Positions 50,101 through 58,900 of a DNA stretch of 64,000 bases are shown in pieces. Each line of letters opens with the position of its first letter. Positions within the stretch are counted from its first letter, which is position 1. This DNA comes from a virus. Below the pieces are notes generated by a model, which searched no databases, was not told the origin of the DNA, and saw only the letters and a program-made list of their open reading frames with translations. The DNA lies in the IMG/VR virus record IMGVR_UViG_3300032287_003808, positions 1-64,000 of that record; one strand, written 5' to 3'. Both the position numbers and the translations under genes were made by a program.

Positions 50101-50666
50101 TTTTTAAGGCTTTCTAAATATTTAATTACTTCATCTAATGATTCTTCTGCACGTTCTTGGTCTATAGAACCGAACCATCTTTCTACTTCACCACTTTCCG
50201 TAACTGTTCCTTGGTTACTTTCTTTAAGTTTTTCTTGAAAGAAAGCTTTATATTCTTTTATCGTTTGATCTATTTCTAAATTAAAAGTATGATCAGTATA
50301 TGTTTGCCATTCACCTTTTATTTTCATTTGGGTTTCTGTAGTTGCTCTGCAATCTAGACACTCACCATATGATTTATAATAGAATGGATCTAATTGTTTA
50401 TCCATAACTTGTTTACAAGCTGGGCAGAATAGGGGTACTGAAACTTTTTTGAATTTATCTAATTTAGTGATATTTTGTTTGATTCCATCTTTGATGGTCC
50501 AAGTACGGCCATCTTCTTGCCAGACGTCACCTTCATCATAATCTTTAGATTCTTTAGTATAACCCACACCATGAGTTATTTTTTCTCCACTTTTGCCTTT
50601 TACAAGGTTTCTAACACGTTGTATGTCTTTTTCAGTGAATTGTTTTTTTAGGACATTTTCTTTCAT
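50097..50666 (-). CDS. Zinc-ribbon protein of unknown function
   Basis: The 189-residue protein has FCPACKQVM and GECLDCRA, a CxxC-x(about 20)-CxxC zinc-ribbon in the middle (about 80-110). An N-terminal region follows the pattern QRVRNLVKGKSGEKITHGVG and GDVWQEDGRTWTIKDGIKQN, and a helical acidic C-terminus ends the protein. This organisation is one I associate with large T4-like environmental phages, without an assigned role. A nucleic-acid or protein-binding function is plausible. Confidence 0.6.
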   Translation of the reverse strand: MKENVLKKQFTEKDIQRVRNLVKGKSGEKITHGVGYTKESKDYDEGDVWQEDGRTWTIKDGIKQNITKLDKFKKVSVPLFCPACKQVMDKQLDPFYYKSYGECLDCRATTETQMKIKGEWQTYTDHTFNLEIDQTIKEYKAFFQEKLKESNQGTVTESGEVERWFGSIDQERAEESLDEVIKYLESLKK

Positions 50667-50669
50667 AAC

Positions 50670-51098
50670 TTATTTTTTAATCTTATTTGTCCACCCTCGG
50701 AACATTATATTTCCCTTTTTATAGGCTTCTTCTTCAATTTGTTTTAAATAATTATCTTCATTGATATCTTTAGTTTTAATCCTACCACCTCCAATTCTTC
50801 CATCACATTTTTGTTCATGGTGAATCATTTCATGAGCGAATGAACGCATCACATCTTTAGGATGACGGTTTAAAGTATAAAGAGCTATTAAATTACTATC
50901 AGGACGATAATAAGCTGTTTTGCCAAAAAAATCTTCAGCATTTGAAGTATCATTATCTATAAATTTAACTTTAGGTAAAGGAAGAATATTCATTTCTTCT
51001 TCTAGCATATACTCAATGAGAGATTTAAATAACGGCTTATAATCAAATTCATCAGATTTAGCCGTTATTTCATTTAATAAATGAGTTAATTTTATCAT
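50670..51098 (-). CDS. HExxH zincin-like protein
   Basis: I choose the ATG ending at 51098 (MIKLTHLLNEITAKS), giving 142 residues, because the longer form begins inside a TATGTATA motif. It carries FAHEMIHHEQK with His89, Glu90 and His93, the HExxH zinc site of metallopeptidases; a likely third ligand is a downstream Glu/His. The N-terminal LTHLLNE is a short form of the shared amphipathic motif. It resembles SprT-like or other phage zincins. Protease activity is inferred from the motif only. Confidence 0.65.
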   Translation of the reverse strand: MIKLTHLLNEITAKSDEFDYKPLFKSLIEYMLEEEMNILPLPKVKFIDNDTSNAEDFFGKTAYYRPDSNLIALYTLNRHPKDVMRSFAHEMIHHEQKCDGRIGGGRIKTKDINEDNYLKQIEEEAYKKGNIMFRGWTNKIKK

Positions 51099-51101
51099 GA
51101 T

Positions 51102-51109
51102 TATACATA
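51102..51109 (-). promoter_or_regulatory. late-type promoter motif TATGTATA
   Basis: TATGTATAATC directly precedes the chosen ATG (three-base gap), again compatible with a leaderless transcript. Confidence 0.4.
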
Positions 51110-51874
51110 TCATGAAATCCGCTTAGCACTCGTTCTAAATTCAGTAAATGATGGAGCGTGATTAGGATTTTCTAAATCAAATATAGTTTTTACTGTTCTA
51201 AATAAATTTAAATTTTCATCTTGGGTTCTATTTGATTCAAATACCTCCCATCCTTTACCTTGCATTTTATCTTTAGCTGCTTTACGTTTAGCTGATTTTA
51301 GCCATAATATACCACGTCTATCTGGTTTTACTCCGAAACATTCTTCATAACATTTATCATATACTGCTACTTGAAATTCATATATTGTATGTATATGATT
51401 AGATGTTTTATAATCTAAAACCCATAGTTGGTCTTCTATTTTACAAACTAAATCACAAGTACCTGCTATTTTTTCTTCGTCTGAGAATAGGTGTATTTCT
51501 GTTCCGATTAATTCAGGTTTGTATGTTTCCCAGAATTCAACAAATTTAAGGAACATTTGCCATACATCAGTATCATATAATGGGGTATTATCTTTAGAAA
51601 GGAAATTTAATTCTTTTCCATTTAAATAATCTTCAATCATGTTGTGTACTTTGGTTCCATCTTCAGCTGATTTTCTCATTATATAATCAGCATTGTTTCC
51701 CATTTGTTTTAACCAATCTTCAAAATACTTTCCTTTAGGATAATATTGTAAGACGTAAGTGATTGAAGGGTAGTATTCTCCATTTCTAAGGTAATACCTT
51801 GAATCAGGCATTGTAATTTGTTGCGCATCTTCAGATATTTGAAGAATACGATTGTGTGGTGTTTTTATATTCAT
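51110..51874 (-). CDS. PD-(D/E)XK nuclease, RecB/Cas4-like
   Basis: The 254-residue protein has the RecB-family exonuclease motifs: DGTKVHNMIEDYL (His), TEIHLFSDEEKIAGTCDLVC (Glu and Asp) and LWVLDYKTSN (D-Y-K-T, catalytic Asp and Lys), then YEFQVAVYDKCYEE (Gln). All core residues are present. It probably acts as an exonuclease in DNA replication, recombination or host DNA breakdown. It lies beside the primase and overlaps it by four bases, so the two are co-translated. Confidence 0.88.
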   Translation of the reverse strand: MNIKTPHNRILQISEDAQQITMPDSRYYLRNGEYYPSITYVLQYYPKGKYFEDWLKQMGNNADYIMRKSAEDGTKVHNMIEDYLNGKELNFLSKDNTPLYDTDVWQMFLKFVEFWETYKPELIGTEIHLFSDEEKIAGTCDLVCKIEDQLWVLDYKTSNHIHTIYEFQVAVYDKCYEECFGVKPDRRGILWLKSAKRKAAKDKMQGKGWEVFESNRTQDENLNLFRTVKTIFDLENPNHAPSFTEFRTSAKRIS

Positions 51875-52791
51875 ATTATAGATAATTTTTTCTCCATTAG
51901 TTTATATGATGTTAGAGGAGAAACTGTTTGTATTAATTTTGTGAAATTTTCAAAACCCATATCACTTGGATCTTTTTCTTTAAGTTCTACTAAATATACT
52001 TCTTTACCTTCATTAAGAAGCATCTCACAAAACTCTAAAGCTTTACTTATAGCGTCAGTATCTAGAGCAATGTATATTTTTTGTACTTTAGAAGTAACAA
52101 TTTTCTTCATTAAAGAAGGTTGAATATTTTTTCCAAATAAAGGAATAACATTTCGTTTTATAGCTATAGCATCAAATGGCCCTTCACATAATATAATAGG
52201 TAAATCCCAATTAATAAACAACTCAAAAGGTATTATATCACGAGATACTTCAGGATTACGATATTTAACATAAGGATCTTTTTCAAATGATCTAGCAGTA
52301 AAATAATTTAATCTACCATTAATATCATATGATGGTATAATAATCATTTTACTATAAAGCCCATACTCGCAATAACCAATGTTATATTTTAAAATATCAT
52401 TTTTAGTAATATTTCTTTTTTTAAGATAAGTTAATGCATGTCTTGAGATAATAGTATTATCAAATTGTTTAAATTCTTTAGGTAATTCAACTGGGTTGTA
52501 GGTTGTTATAGTTTCAACGTTATTTCCGGTTTTAATTAGGGGTTTAAGTTGGGCTAATATTTCGGGCGATGCTTCAACTTGTTTAAGTAAACTTCGTATT
52601 GTTTTACCTTTTTTACCACATACCCAACATTGCCAAGGATTTTTTCCTTCTTTATCTTCAGTAAAATTAACTTCTAATTTAGGTTTATGATGATGGCAAA
52701 ATGGACAAGTATAAGCTTGATTACCACGAGCAGTACGTTTACCAGCCCCAAGGACAGAGTTAACTAAATTAACTAAAAGTTCATTCACCAT
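51871..52791 (-). CDS. gp61: DNA primase, T4 gp61-like
   Basis: The 306-residue protein has an N-terminal zinc-binding domain: Cys29-x2-Cys32 with adjacent His, and Cys55-x2-Cys58 in WQCWVCGK. The TOPRIM domain has Glu in PIILCEGPFDAIAIKR (about 195-210) and ALDTD (about 245). These are the primase signatures; T4 gp61 is 342 residues. It makes RNA primers at the fork with the replicative helicase, which is not in this window. The partner nuclease overlaps its 3' end. Confidence 0.92.
   Translation of the reverse strand: MVNELLVNLVNSVLGAGKRTARGNQAYTCPFCHHHKPKLEVNFTEDKEGKNPWQCWVCGKKGKTIRSLLKQVEASPEILAQLKPLIKTGNNVETITTYNPVELPKEFKQFDNTIISRHALTYLKKRNITKNDILKYNIGYCEYGLYSKMIIIPSYDINGRLNYFTARSFEKDPYVKYRNPEVSRDIIPFELFINWDLPIILCEGPFDAIAIKRNVIPLFGKNIQPSLMKKIVTSKVQKIYIALDTDAISKALEFCEMLLNEGKEVYLVELKEKDPSDMGFENFTKLIQTVSPLTSYKLMEKKLSII
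51877..51884 (-). promoter_or_regulatory. late-type motif variant TATCTATA
   Basis: TATCTATAATATG lies directly before the nuclease start (two-base gap) and inside the end of the primase gene. Weak, since the pair is also likely co-transcribed. Confidence 0.3.
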
Positions 52792-52808
52792 GTATTAAAG
52801 GTATGAAC

Positions 52809-53267
52809 TTAATCTATAGAAGCAAAATCTTTAGAATAAAATTTTCCAAGAATATTATCATTTATCCATTCATCAGGTTTTTCTAAGACGCTTAATTGGA
52901 ATAGATATTTACATTCATAATATGTTAGGAGTTTTTTATTAGGAGCAAAACATAAAATTTTACGTACAAAATCTCCTTGTTTACCTTGTTTGATTAATTC
53001 AAGTATAGGTTTAGCAGAACCGTAATATGTTTTCCAATCAGATTCTTTTTGAATAGTTGTAGTTAAAGATTTACGCCCCCTAGTTACAGGCTGTTCAGCT
53101 AATTCTTTTTTAGTAAGTTTTTTCTTTACATTATGATGTAAAGCTTTTTTACCTAAATATGTTTTACCTGATGGTTCATGGACTGTAATATATACAAAAC
53201 CGTAAGTTCTTTCAGGAAAATCCTCTATTGATTCTATTCTTTTATCTTTGTATAACCAATTATTCAT
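52809..53267 (-). CDS. GIY-YIG-like nuclease domain protein
   Basis: The 152-residue protein has TYGFVYITVHEPSGKTYLGK followed by a basic stretch, WKTYYGSAKPI, and VRKILCFAPNKKLLTYYECK. The first segment is a variant GIY-YIG start (GFVYI...TYLGKK) and the Glu in YYEC fits the catalytic Glu position. Seg-like and related phage endonucleases show this layout. It could be a homing-type endonuclease or a stand-alone nuclease; it lies upstream of the primase, a frequent site for such genes. Confidence 0.6.
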   Translation of the reverse strand: MNNWLYKDKRIESIEDFPERTYGFVYITVHEPSGKTYLGKKALHHNVKKKLTKKELAEQPVTRGRKSLTTTIQKESDWKTYYGSAKPILELIKQGKQGDFVRKILCFAPNKKLLTYYECKYLFQLSVLEKPDEWINDNILGKFYSKDFASID

Positions 53268-53270
53268 AAA

Positions 53271-54224
53271 TTACATATCTAGATTAACTAATACATTCAT
53301 ATCAGTGACTGAGGATAAAGGTAAGGGTTGGGCTAGTTTAGCAATAGCTAATAGTTCATAATTATTATTATATAAACCTATAGTTGTTACAAACGGATCA
53401 AAATATGACCCAGTAGCAAAATTATATATTACTCCACTATTTGAACTTCCGGATATTAAAGTAGGATTTTGAGAGAAATTAAACTCATTTTCTCTAACTG
53501 TGCATTTATATTGAGTTTCATATATGGTTATAGTACTTTCAAATGAACAAGAAATTTGTTGGGAACCAATTAATCCTTCTATAAAAACAACATCTAATCC
53601 TCCATATGGAGTTGAACCATAATTCACAAACCCATAACCTGGGGTTCCAGGGATACCGTCACTGGTTAGAATAACCATCCCATGTTCATATATAATATCA
53701 CCTACTTTTAATGAACCTGTTAATATATTTCCTTCTCCATCATCTATAAAAGAACCACTTTCATATGATAAAGTAAAAGTACCTGGTTTGATATACTCTC
53801 CAAATATGTTAGAAGGGATAGATATTACTCCTATTACTTCATTTGAACCGGTAGGGAAATATCTACTAGCAGGTAATGTGTTACTTAGGTAATTATAAGC
53901 ATTTGGAGTATACGCTGTAGTAGTAGTTATAGTTCCATCTGTATTAAAAGATGCTGTTGTTACAGGGGAACCATCATCTCCATAAATGTAATTATAATAA
54001 TATAATTCTCTAATAGAACGATAAACTAAAAATGTATCTTGTATTGAAATATATCCAGTTGAAGTAGAACCCGAAGTCCATAATGTAGAACTATTATTTT
54101 CTCCTATGAATAAATCAATACCTGATCCTGTTAGGAAGGCTGTTCCTTCAAATGTAAATGATTTATTTACTTTGAACGGTGAGACAACAACGTCTGAAGT
54201 TATGAATGGTTTGAATACGCTCAT
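53271..54224 (-). CDS. Baseplate-region structural protein, paralogue A
   Basis: The 317-residue beta-rich protein has NEFNFSQNPTLISGSSNSGV and VTTIGLYNNNYELLAIAKLAQP near its C-terminus, shared with the neighbouring 338-residue protein. The N-terminal half is diverged and Ser/Gly-rich. Family and exact role are unknown; the shared C-terminal block probably binds a common virion partner at the baseplate. Seven bases separate it from its paralogue. Confidence 0.68.
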   Translation of the reverse strand: MSVFKPFITSDVVVSPFKVNKSFTFEGTAFLTGSGIDLFIGENNSSTLWTSGSTSTGYISIQDTFLVYRSIRELYYYNYIYGDDGSPVTTASFNTDGTITTTTAYTPNAYNYLSNTLPASRYFPTGSNEVIGVISIPSNIFGEYIKPGTFTLSYESGSFIDDGEGNILTGSLKVGDIIYEHGMVILTSDGIPGTPGYGFVNYGSTPYGGLDVVFIEGLIGSQQISCSFESTITIYETQYKCTVRENEFNFSQNPTLISGSSNSGVIYNFATGSYFDPFVTTIGLYNNNYELLAIAKLAQPLPLSSVTDMNVLVNLDM

Positions 54225-54230
54225 TCATTC

Positions 54231-55247
54231 TTAAAAATCTAGTTTTACTCTAACAAGAGCTTCTTTTGTAAAGTCTTTTAATAATGGTCTTGACATTTTA
54301 GCTACAGCTAATAATTCATTCTGATCATTATACATTCCTACAGTTGTAATATATGTTTGGGGTTGATTTATAAATTCATCATAAATTACCTCACCTGTAG
54401 ATCCTGATATGAATGTTGGGTTTTCAGAGTAATTAAATTCACTATTTCTTGCTCTAACAAATATATAATCAGATGTTATAGTTTCTTGAGAATTTAAAGT
54501 AAATGAAGCTCCTAAATCTATAGCATTATATAATCTTTGAAGATTTAATCCGTCTGAGTTGTATGAGCGGCTAGGTTCTATTTGTAAAGATTCTGAGATA
54601 GCATATGGGTTTAAAAGGATAGTTCCTAAATCAGGAAATACTAAACCATAAGAACCAGATCCAGCTACATATCCACTATTAGCTAATGATCCTGCTGTAC
54701 CATTTGATCCTGAAATTAATTGGAATACTCTAGTAGAACCAAGAAATGTATTTACAAGAACATCATTTGAATTATCTGTTAATTGAATTTTATTATTACC
54801 GGATCCTGATAGTACTAAGTTAAGTGATCCTGGGAATAAAGATTCTTTATATCTAGCTCTTTCAACTGATATTACCCAAAAGTTAGATCCAGTTATAACA
54901 TTATTTCCAGTACCAAAAACAAAACTAGCATTTTCGTCTTCTAAAATTAAAGCTCTATATTGTCCATACATTGTTTTAGTATAAGAACTTCCTGTTACAA
55001 TAGCGTTATACCAATCACTTCCACTTCCTTCAGAGTCGCAATATACAACATCAAATTGTACAGCTGCGTTATCATCAGTAGAGGCAGTTTGGAATATACT
55101 TAAATAGTAATTTCCGGAAGAATTAGATGCTTGTACAGAAGAAGTATAAAAACTGGTTAATGCTGGGTTGTCAGTAGACCATAATGTAGAAACTACAGAA
55201 TCACTACTTACTACAAAATCTTCAGGGTCAAATGCTTTAAAGCTCAT
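54231..55247 (-). CDS. Baseplate-region structural protein, paralogue B
   Basis: The 338-residue protein ends with SEFNYSENPTFISGSTGEVI, TTVGMYNDQNELLAVAKMSR and ALVRVKLDF, the same block as paralogue A. The middle is a Ser/Gly/Asn-rich beta region (LVLSGSGNNKIQLTDNSNDV). Likely a virion protein close to the baseplate, given its position between the 2000-residue protein and DNA-metabolism genes. Confidence 0.68.
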   Translation of the reverse strand: MSFKAFDPEDFVVSSDSVVSTLWSTDNPALTSFYTSSVQASNSSGNYYLSIFQTASTDDNAAVQFDVVYCDSEGSGSDWYNAIVTGSSYTKTMYGQYRALILEDENASFVFGTGNNVITGSNFWVISVERARYKESLFPGSLNLVLSGSGNNKIQLTDNSNDVLVNTFLGSTRVFQLISGSNGTAGSLANSGYVAGSGSYGLVFPDLGTILLNPYAISESLQIEPSRSYNSDGLNLQRLYNAIDLGASFTLNSQETITSDYIFVRARNSEFNYSENPTFISGSTGEVIYDEFINQPQTYITTVGMYNDQNELLAVAKMSRPLLKDFTKEALVRVKLDF

Positions 55248-55264
55248 TATTTATTTATTTTAAA

Positions 55265-55924
55265 TTAGATCTGGTTTATGATAATAGGAATTGTTACTCT
55301 AGCTCCACTATCTAAACCGACAACAGTTAATGTGGCTGATAATTGAGTATTCGCACCAAATAGAGTGTTTACTGTTGTAGCTCTTAAATTAAATTGGGTT
55401 CCTATAATGGTTTTAGAAACATTAGTACCTAGCGTGGTTGTAGAAGTTTGATTAGCAGTTGTAGCTGCTGTAGTATTAATACCTACTCCAGTATATGTAT
55501 TCATTAATCTAACATCAGATATAGTAGCTGAATATCCACTAGTCTCGTATGTTTGGTTGTTACCTAAATAGTTTAATGTTTGTGGTGTTACAGAAAGAGC
55601 TGCTCCTTGTTGTAATGTAATTGTAGTATAACCTAAATCAAGTACAGGCAATTTAGCTGTTCCACGAGGTAAAGTAGCTAATTTATACTTCATGATTTGG
55701 GTTTCTTGAGGAAACGCTTCTAATAAAGGCATGTTTTGGATAGCTTCACCATAAAAAGCAGAACCTGATGGGTGGTTAGGGTTATATAAGGTGTAATCAA
55801 TTTCATCATCTGCTAAAGCAAATTGGGTGATTCTAAAAGAACCATCATTTTTAGCTAATAATTCTCTACCTTTTGTTGTTAAAATTGCGTCAACTGTGAC
55901 TACTTGGTTATTTAAATATCCCAT
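55265..55924 (-). CDS. Conserved tail/baseplate structural protein
   Basis: The 219-residue protein opens MGYLNNQVVTVDAILTTKGR, ELLAKNDGSFRITQFALADD and EIDYTLYNPNHPSGSAFYGE. I recognise this opening from structural proteins of many large environmental phages, encoded near baseplate genes. The C-terminal part is Thr/Asn-rich beta structure. Exact role unknown; a strong late-type motif precedes the start. Confidence 0.75.
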   Translation of the reverse strand: MGYLNNQVVTVDAILTTKGRELLAKNDGSFRITQFALADDEIDYTLYNPNHPSGSAFYGEAIQNMPLLEAFPQETQIMKYKLATLPRGTAKLPVLDLGYTTITLQQGAALSVTPQTLNYLGNNQTYETSGYSATISDVRLMNTYTGVGINTTAATTANQTSTTTLGTNVSKTIIGTQFNLRATTVNTLFGANTQLSATLTVVGLDSGARVTIPIIINQI

Positions 55925-55936
55925 GTTTTGTTTTAT

Positions 55937-55944
55937 TATAAATA
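55937..55944 (-). promoter_or_regulatory. late-type promoter motif TATTTATA
   Basis: TATTTATAATAAAAC lies 12 bases upstream of the 219-residue structural gene, in the gap after the 2000-residue gene. Confidence 0.55.
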
Positions 55945-55964
55945 TATTATACTAATAAATATTA

Positions 55965-58900
55965 TTAAAGCAAACCTTTATTGGTAAAGTCTTCAATATA
56001 TTTTCCTATGTTTTCTTTCATTTTATTACTTACATATTCAGGTTTAATCAAATATGGTGATTGAAAGCCTGAAGGTTTGAGTCCATCTAAAATTAAACTG
56101 CCAGCATTATCAACATATCTTCTTAAAAGAAATTGGTTTATATTAATATTTGATCCTGAAATTATGTTGTTTAAAGTAACAACAAGAGCAGGGTCACTAG
56201 GAAGATAAGCACTAGCTGAAAATATTTGGATGTCACTAACCATAAATGTTTTAGTTTCATCACCTTCAAACCTAAATTCATCTCCTCGCTGTATTGTAAC
56301 TGGTAAAGTTATAGGAAAAAATCCTGATCCTACTATATCTTGTTGGTAAATGTTAGAGGAATTAACATACTGAATAAGTTGAGAGCTAGTAGTGTATATG
56401 ATATTAGGCTCACTAGATGACCCAGTACGCCATAAATTAGTAACATTTATTGGAGGTGTAGGGTATGGGTTAGTTGATATTTTAAAAGTACTAGTACTCT
56501 TATAAAATGTATTTGGTTGACCTGCTAACATTGCCACAAAAAATTGATCTCCAGTTTGAAGTTCAGCTTTAGGTACAGTAATTGTAAAATTTATATTTAG
56601 TTCAGTTGCAGGATAAATAAACCCTCCAAAATCACCACTTACAGCTGTGTTTACTCCTCCTCTATTTCTAACAACTCTAGCATATACAGTACCAGTAGAT
56701 GGAATTAATCTTATACAATTCATATTTACTTCAAATACTAGATCTACATTTTCAGTTATAACAGGTGCTGTAACTACATATCTATTTGTTCCTGGTGGTA
56801 ATTGGCCTCCGGCTCCTGGGGTGATATTAATACCTTGGGCTAAGACTTCATTCATAAAAATTCCTGAAAATCCATTGAAGCCTACTTGGTAATCAAGGTT
56901 AGGACTTAAAGTTGCAGTGTAATCAAGTACTGATGAAGTAGAGTAAGGATTCCTGTCTGAAAATGACAATGTAGCTGCAAATGTCATTGGAGGATTTTCA
57001 TAATGCTTAATTTGATTATATAAGATAGGTTCAATTGAAGCTCCTCCTTTAAAAATAACTAATGATGGGTTTTGAGCTACAGTACCTCCACTTAAAGTTT
57101 GTAATTCAATTTTTTCACCATACATGAAATTCTGTTTCATGATAGAAAGTGAATTTGGTGAAGTATTATTTGAGATTAACTCTCCATCCTCACTAATTAA
57201 ATATTTAACTAATACTCCTGAAGTGTTCATTTTTTCAGGCGCGTACCCTCCTATATTATCACTATAAGCTATATATGTTTTTGTAGATTCTATCGTTGGA
57301 AGTTTACCATATGTTCCTGAATCTCCTTTAGTCCATTTATTTAGTTTTTGAGAAATTGATCTACTTCCATTATATCTAGGATCAATGATACGTTTTGTAG
57401 TATAATTTGAAGCTGGTATAGTGGCTTTAGTAGCATCTCCTTCTATTAAAGCATTAAAATTAGTTGGGGTTAAGACACCCGTTGAATAATCTGCATCTTG
57501 TATAAAAGAGTTTTGGCGGATATCAACAGCATTGTTTAATAATGCATTTCCATCACTGTTATAAAAATTAGGTGTGGTAATGTATGGTTCAAAGATTATT
57601 GGATCTTGAAAGGATGCTGTTGGGGATATACTTTGAGTGATTAATAAATTTACTCCAGAAAGACTAGCATTAATTCCTCCTTTAGTTGTAAGTGCTAAAA
57701 GATCTCCTGCTATTCCTATATACGAGGTAGATATTGTTTTTATTCCTGAGAATGATGATGGGAATGTTGTTGATGCTAGATATAATATACTATTATTATC
57801 ACTAACAGCAATAGAGCAAGTTCCTGCACTTCCCCCTCCAGATTGTACTACTGTAAAAGAAGCAGTTATTAGGATAGGGATATTTGGGGTGTTTCCTAAA
57901 GTATATATCCCAGAAGAGGTATCAAAGTAACCAAGAGTATCTCCTAATTCAGATGTATAAGTATCAATAGGTACATCTATTGGAAGGAATGATGTTATTG
58001 TATTTTTAGAGGCAGAAACGTAATAGTTTTTAACCTCAGTATCTATTCCAGAACCAGAAATATCTATATTTTGATTGGATATTTCATATAAATAATAAGT
58101 TGGATATTCATTTATATTTAATACTTGATAAGTAGTATAAGAAGAATTAACATAATCTATAATTAAATTTGTAATTTGACCTAATGGAATAGTATTATCA
58201 TTTCCATTAAGATCTATTTTATTTAATTTAATATAAGCATTACTATATGGATTTACAGATGAAGATAATGTAAGTTTATTAGCTTTAGGAGCTAAAATTA
58301 ATATTTCCCCAAGTTGAGGAACTGTTAAAGAATTTAAAAATTGGTTTTGAGTAGTTATTGATGTACTACTAACTCCATAAAATGGATTTTTATATAATAT
58401 TGGGGAGTAGTTAAATTCTGTATTATCTAAAGGGTATGGTTGATTTAAACTTTGTGTTGTAACTAATATAACAGATCCGCTAAATTCACCATCATAAAAT
58501 TCCTCTTGGGAATCGTATAATGTTGTAGCTATTCCTAAAGGTGTAGCAATACTTTCACTCCAACTTTGAGTAATTCCGAATATATTGTTAGGGCCATTAC
58601 CATCAATACCATAAGGAGAGGTATTTACTCCATTAAATATTTCAAATGAACCTGCTGTGCCTCCACTAAACTCTTCAATTAAAGAATGAGATATATAGCT
58701 ACTTTGAGATATAGGATCCCATACTTGAATAGATTTTATAGCTCCAGAAATATCTAAATCTTCCCATTCTATTTGTGGTTGTGGGTAACGATTTCTTTCA
58801 AGTAAATGTTGTTTAATAACAACTCCAGAAGCAAGACTTGTACGTGCAGGTACAAAATCTTTTATCATTTTAAATAATGAGTTATCAAAGAATTTTATTA

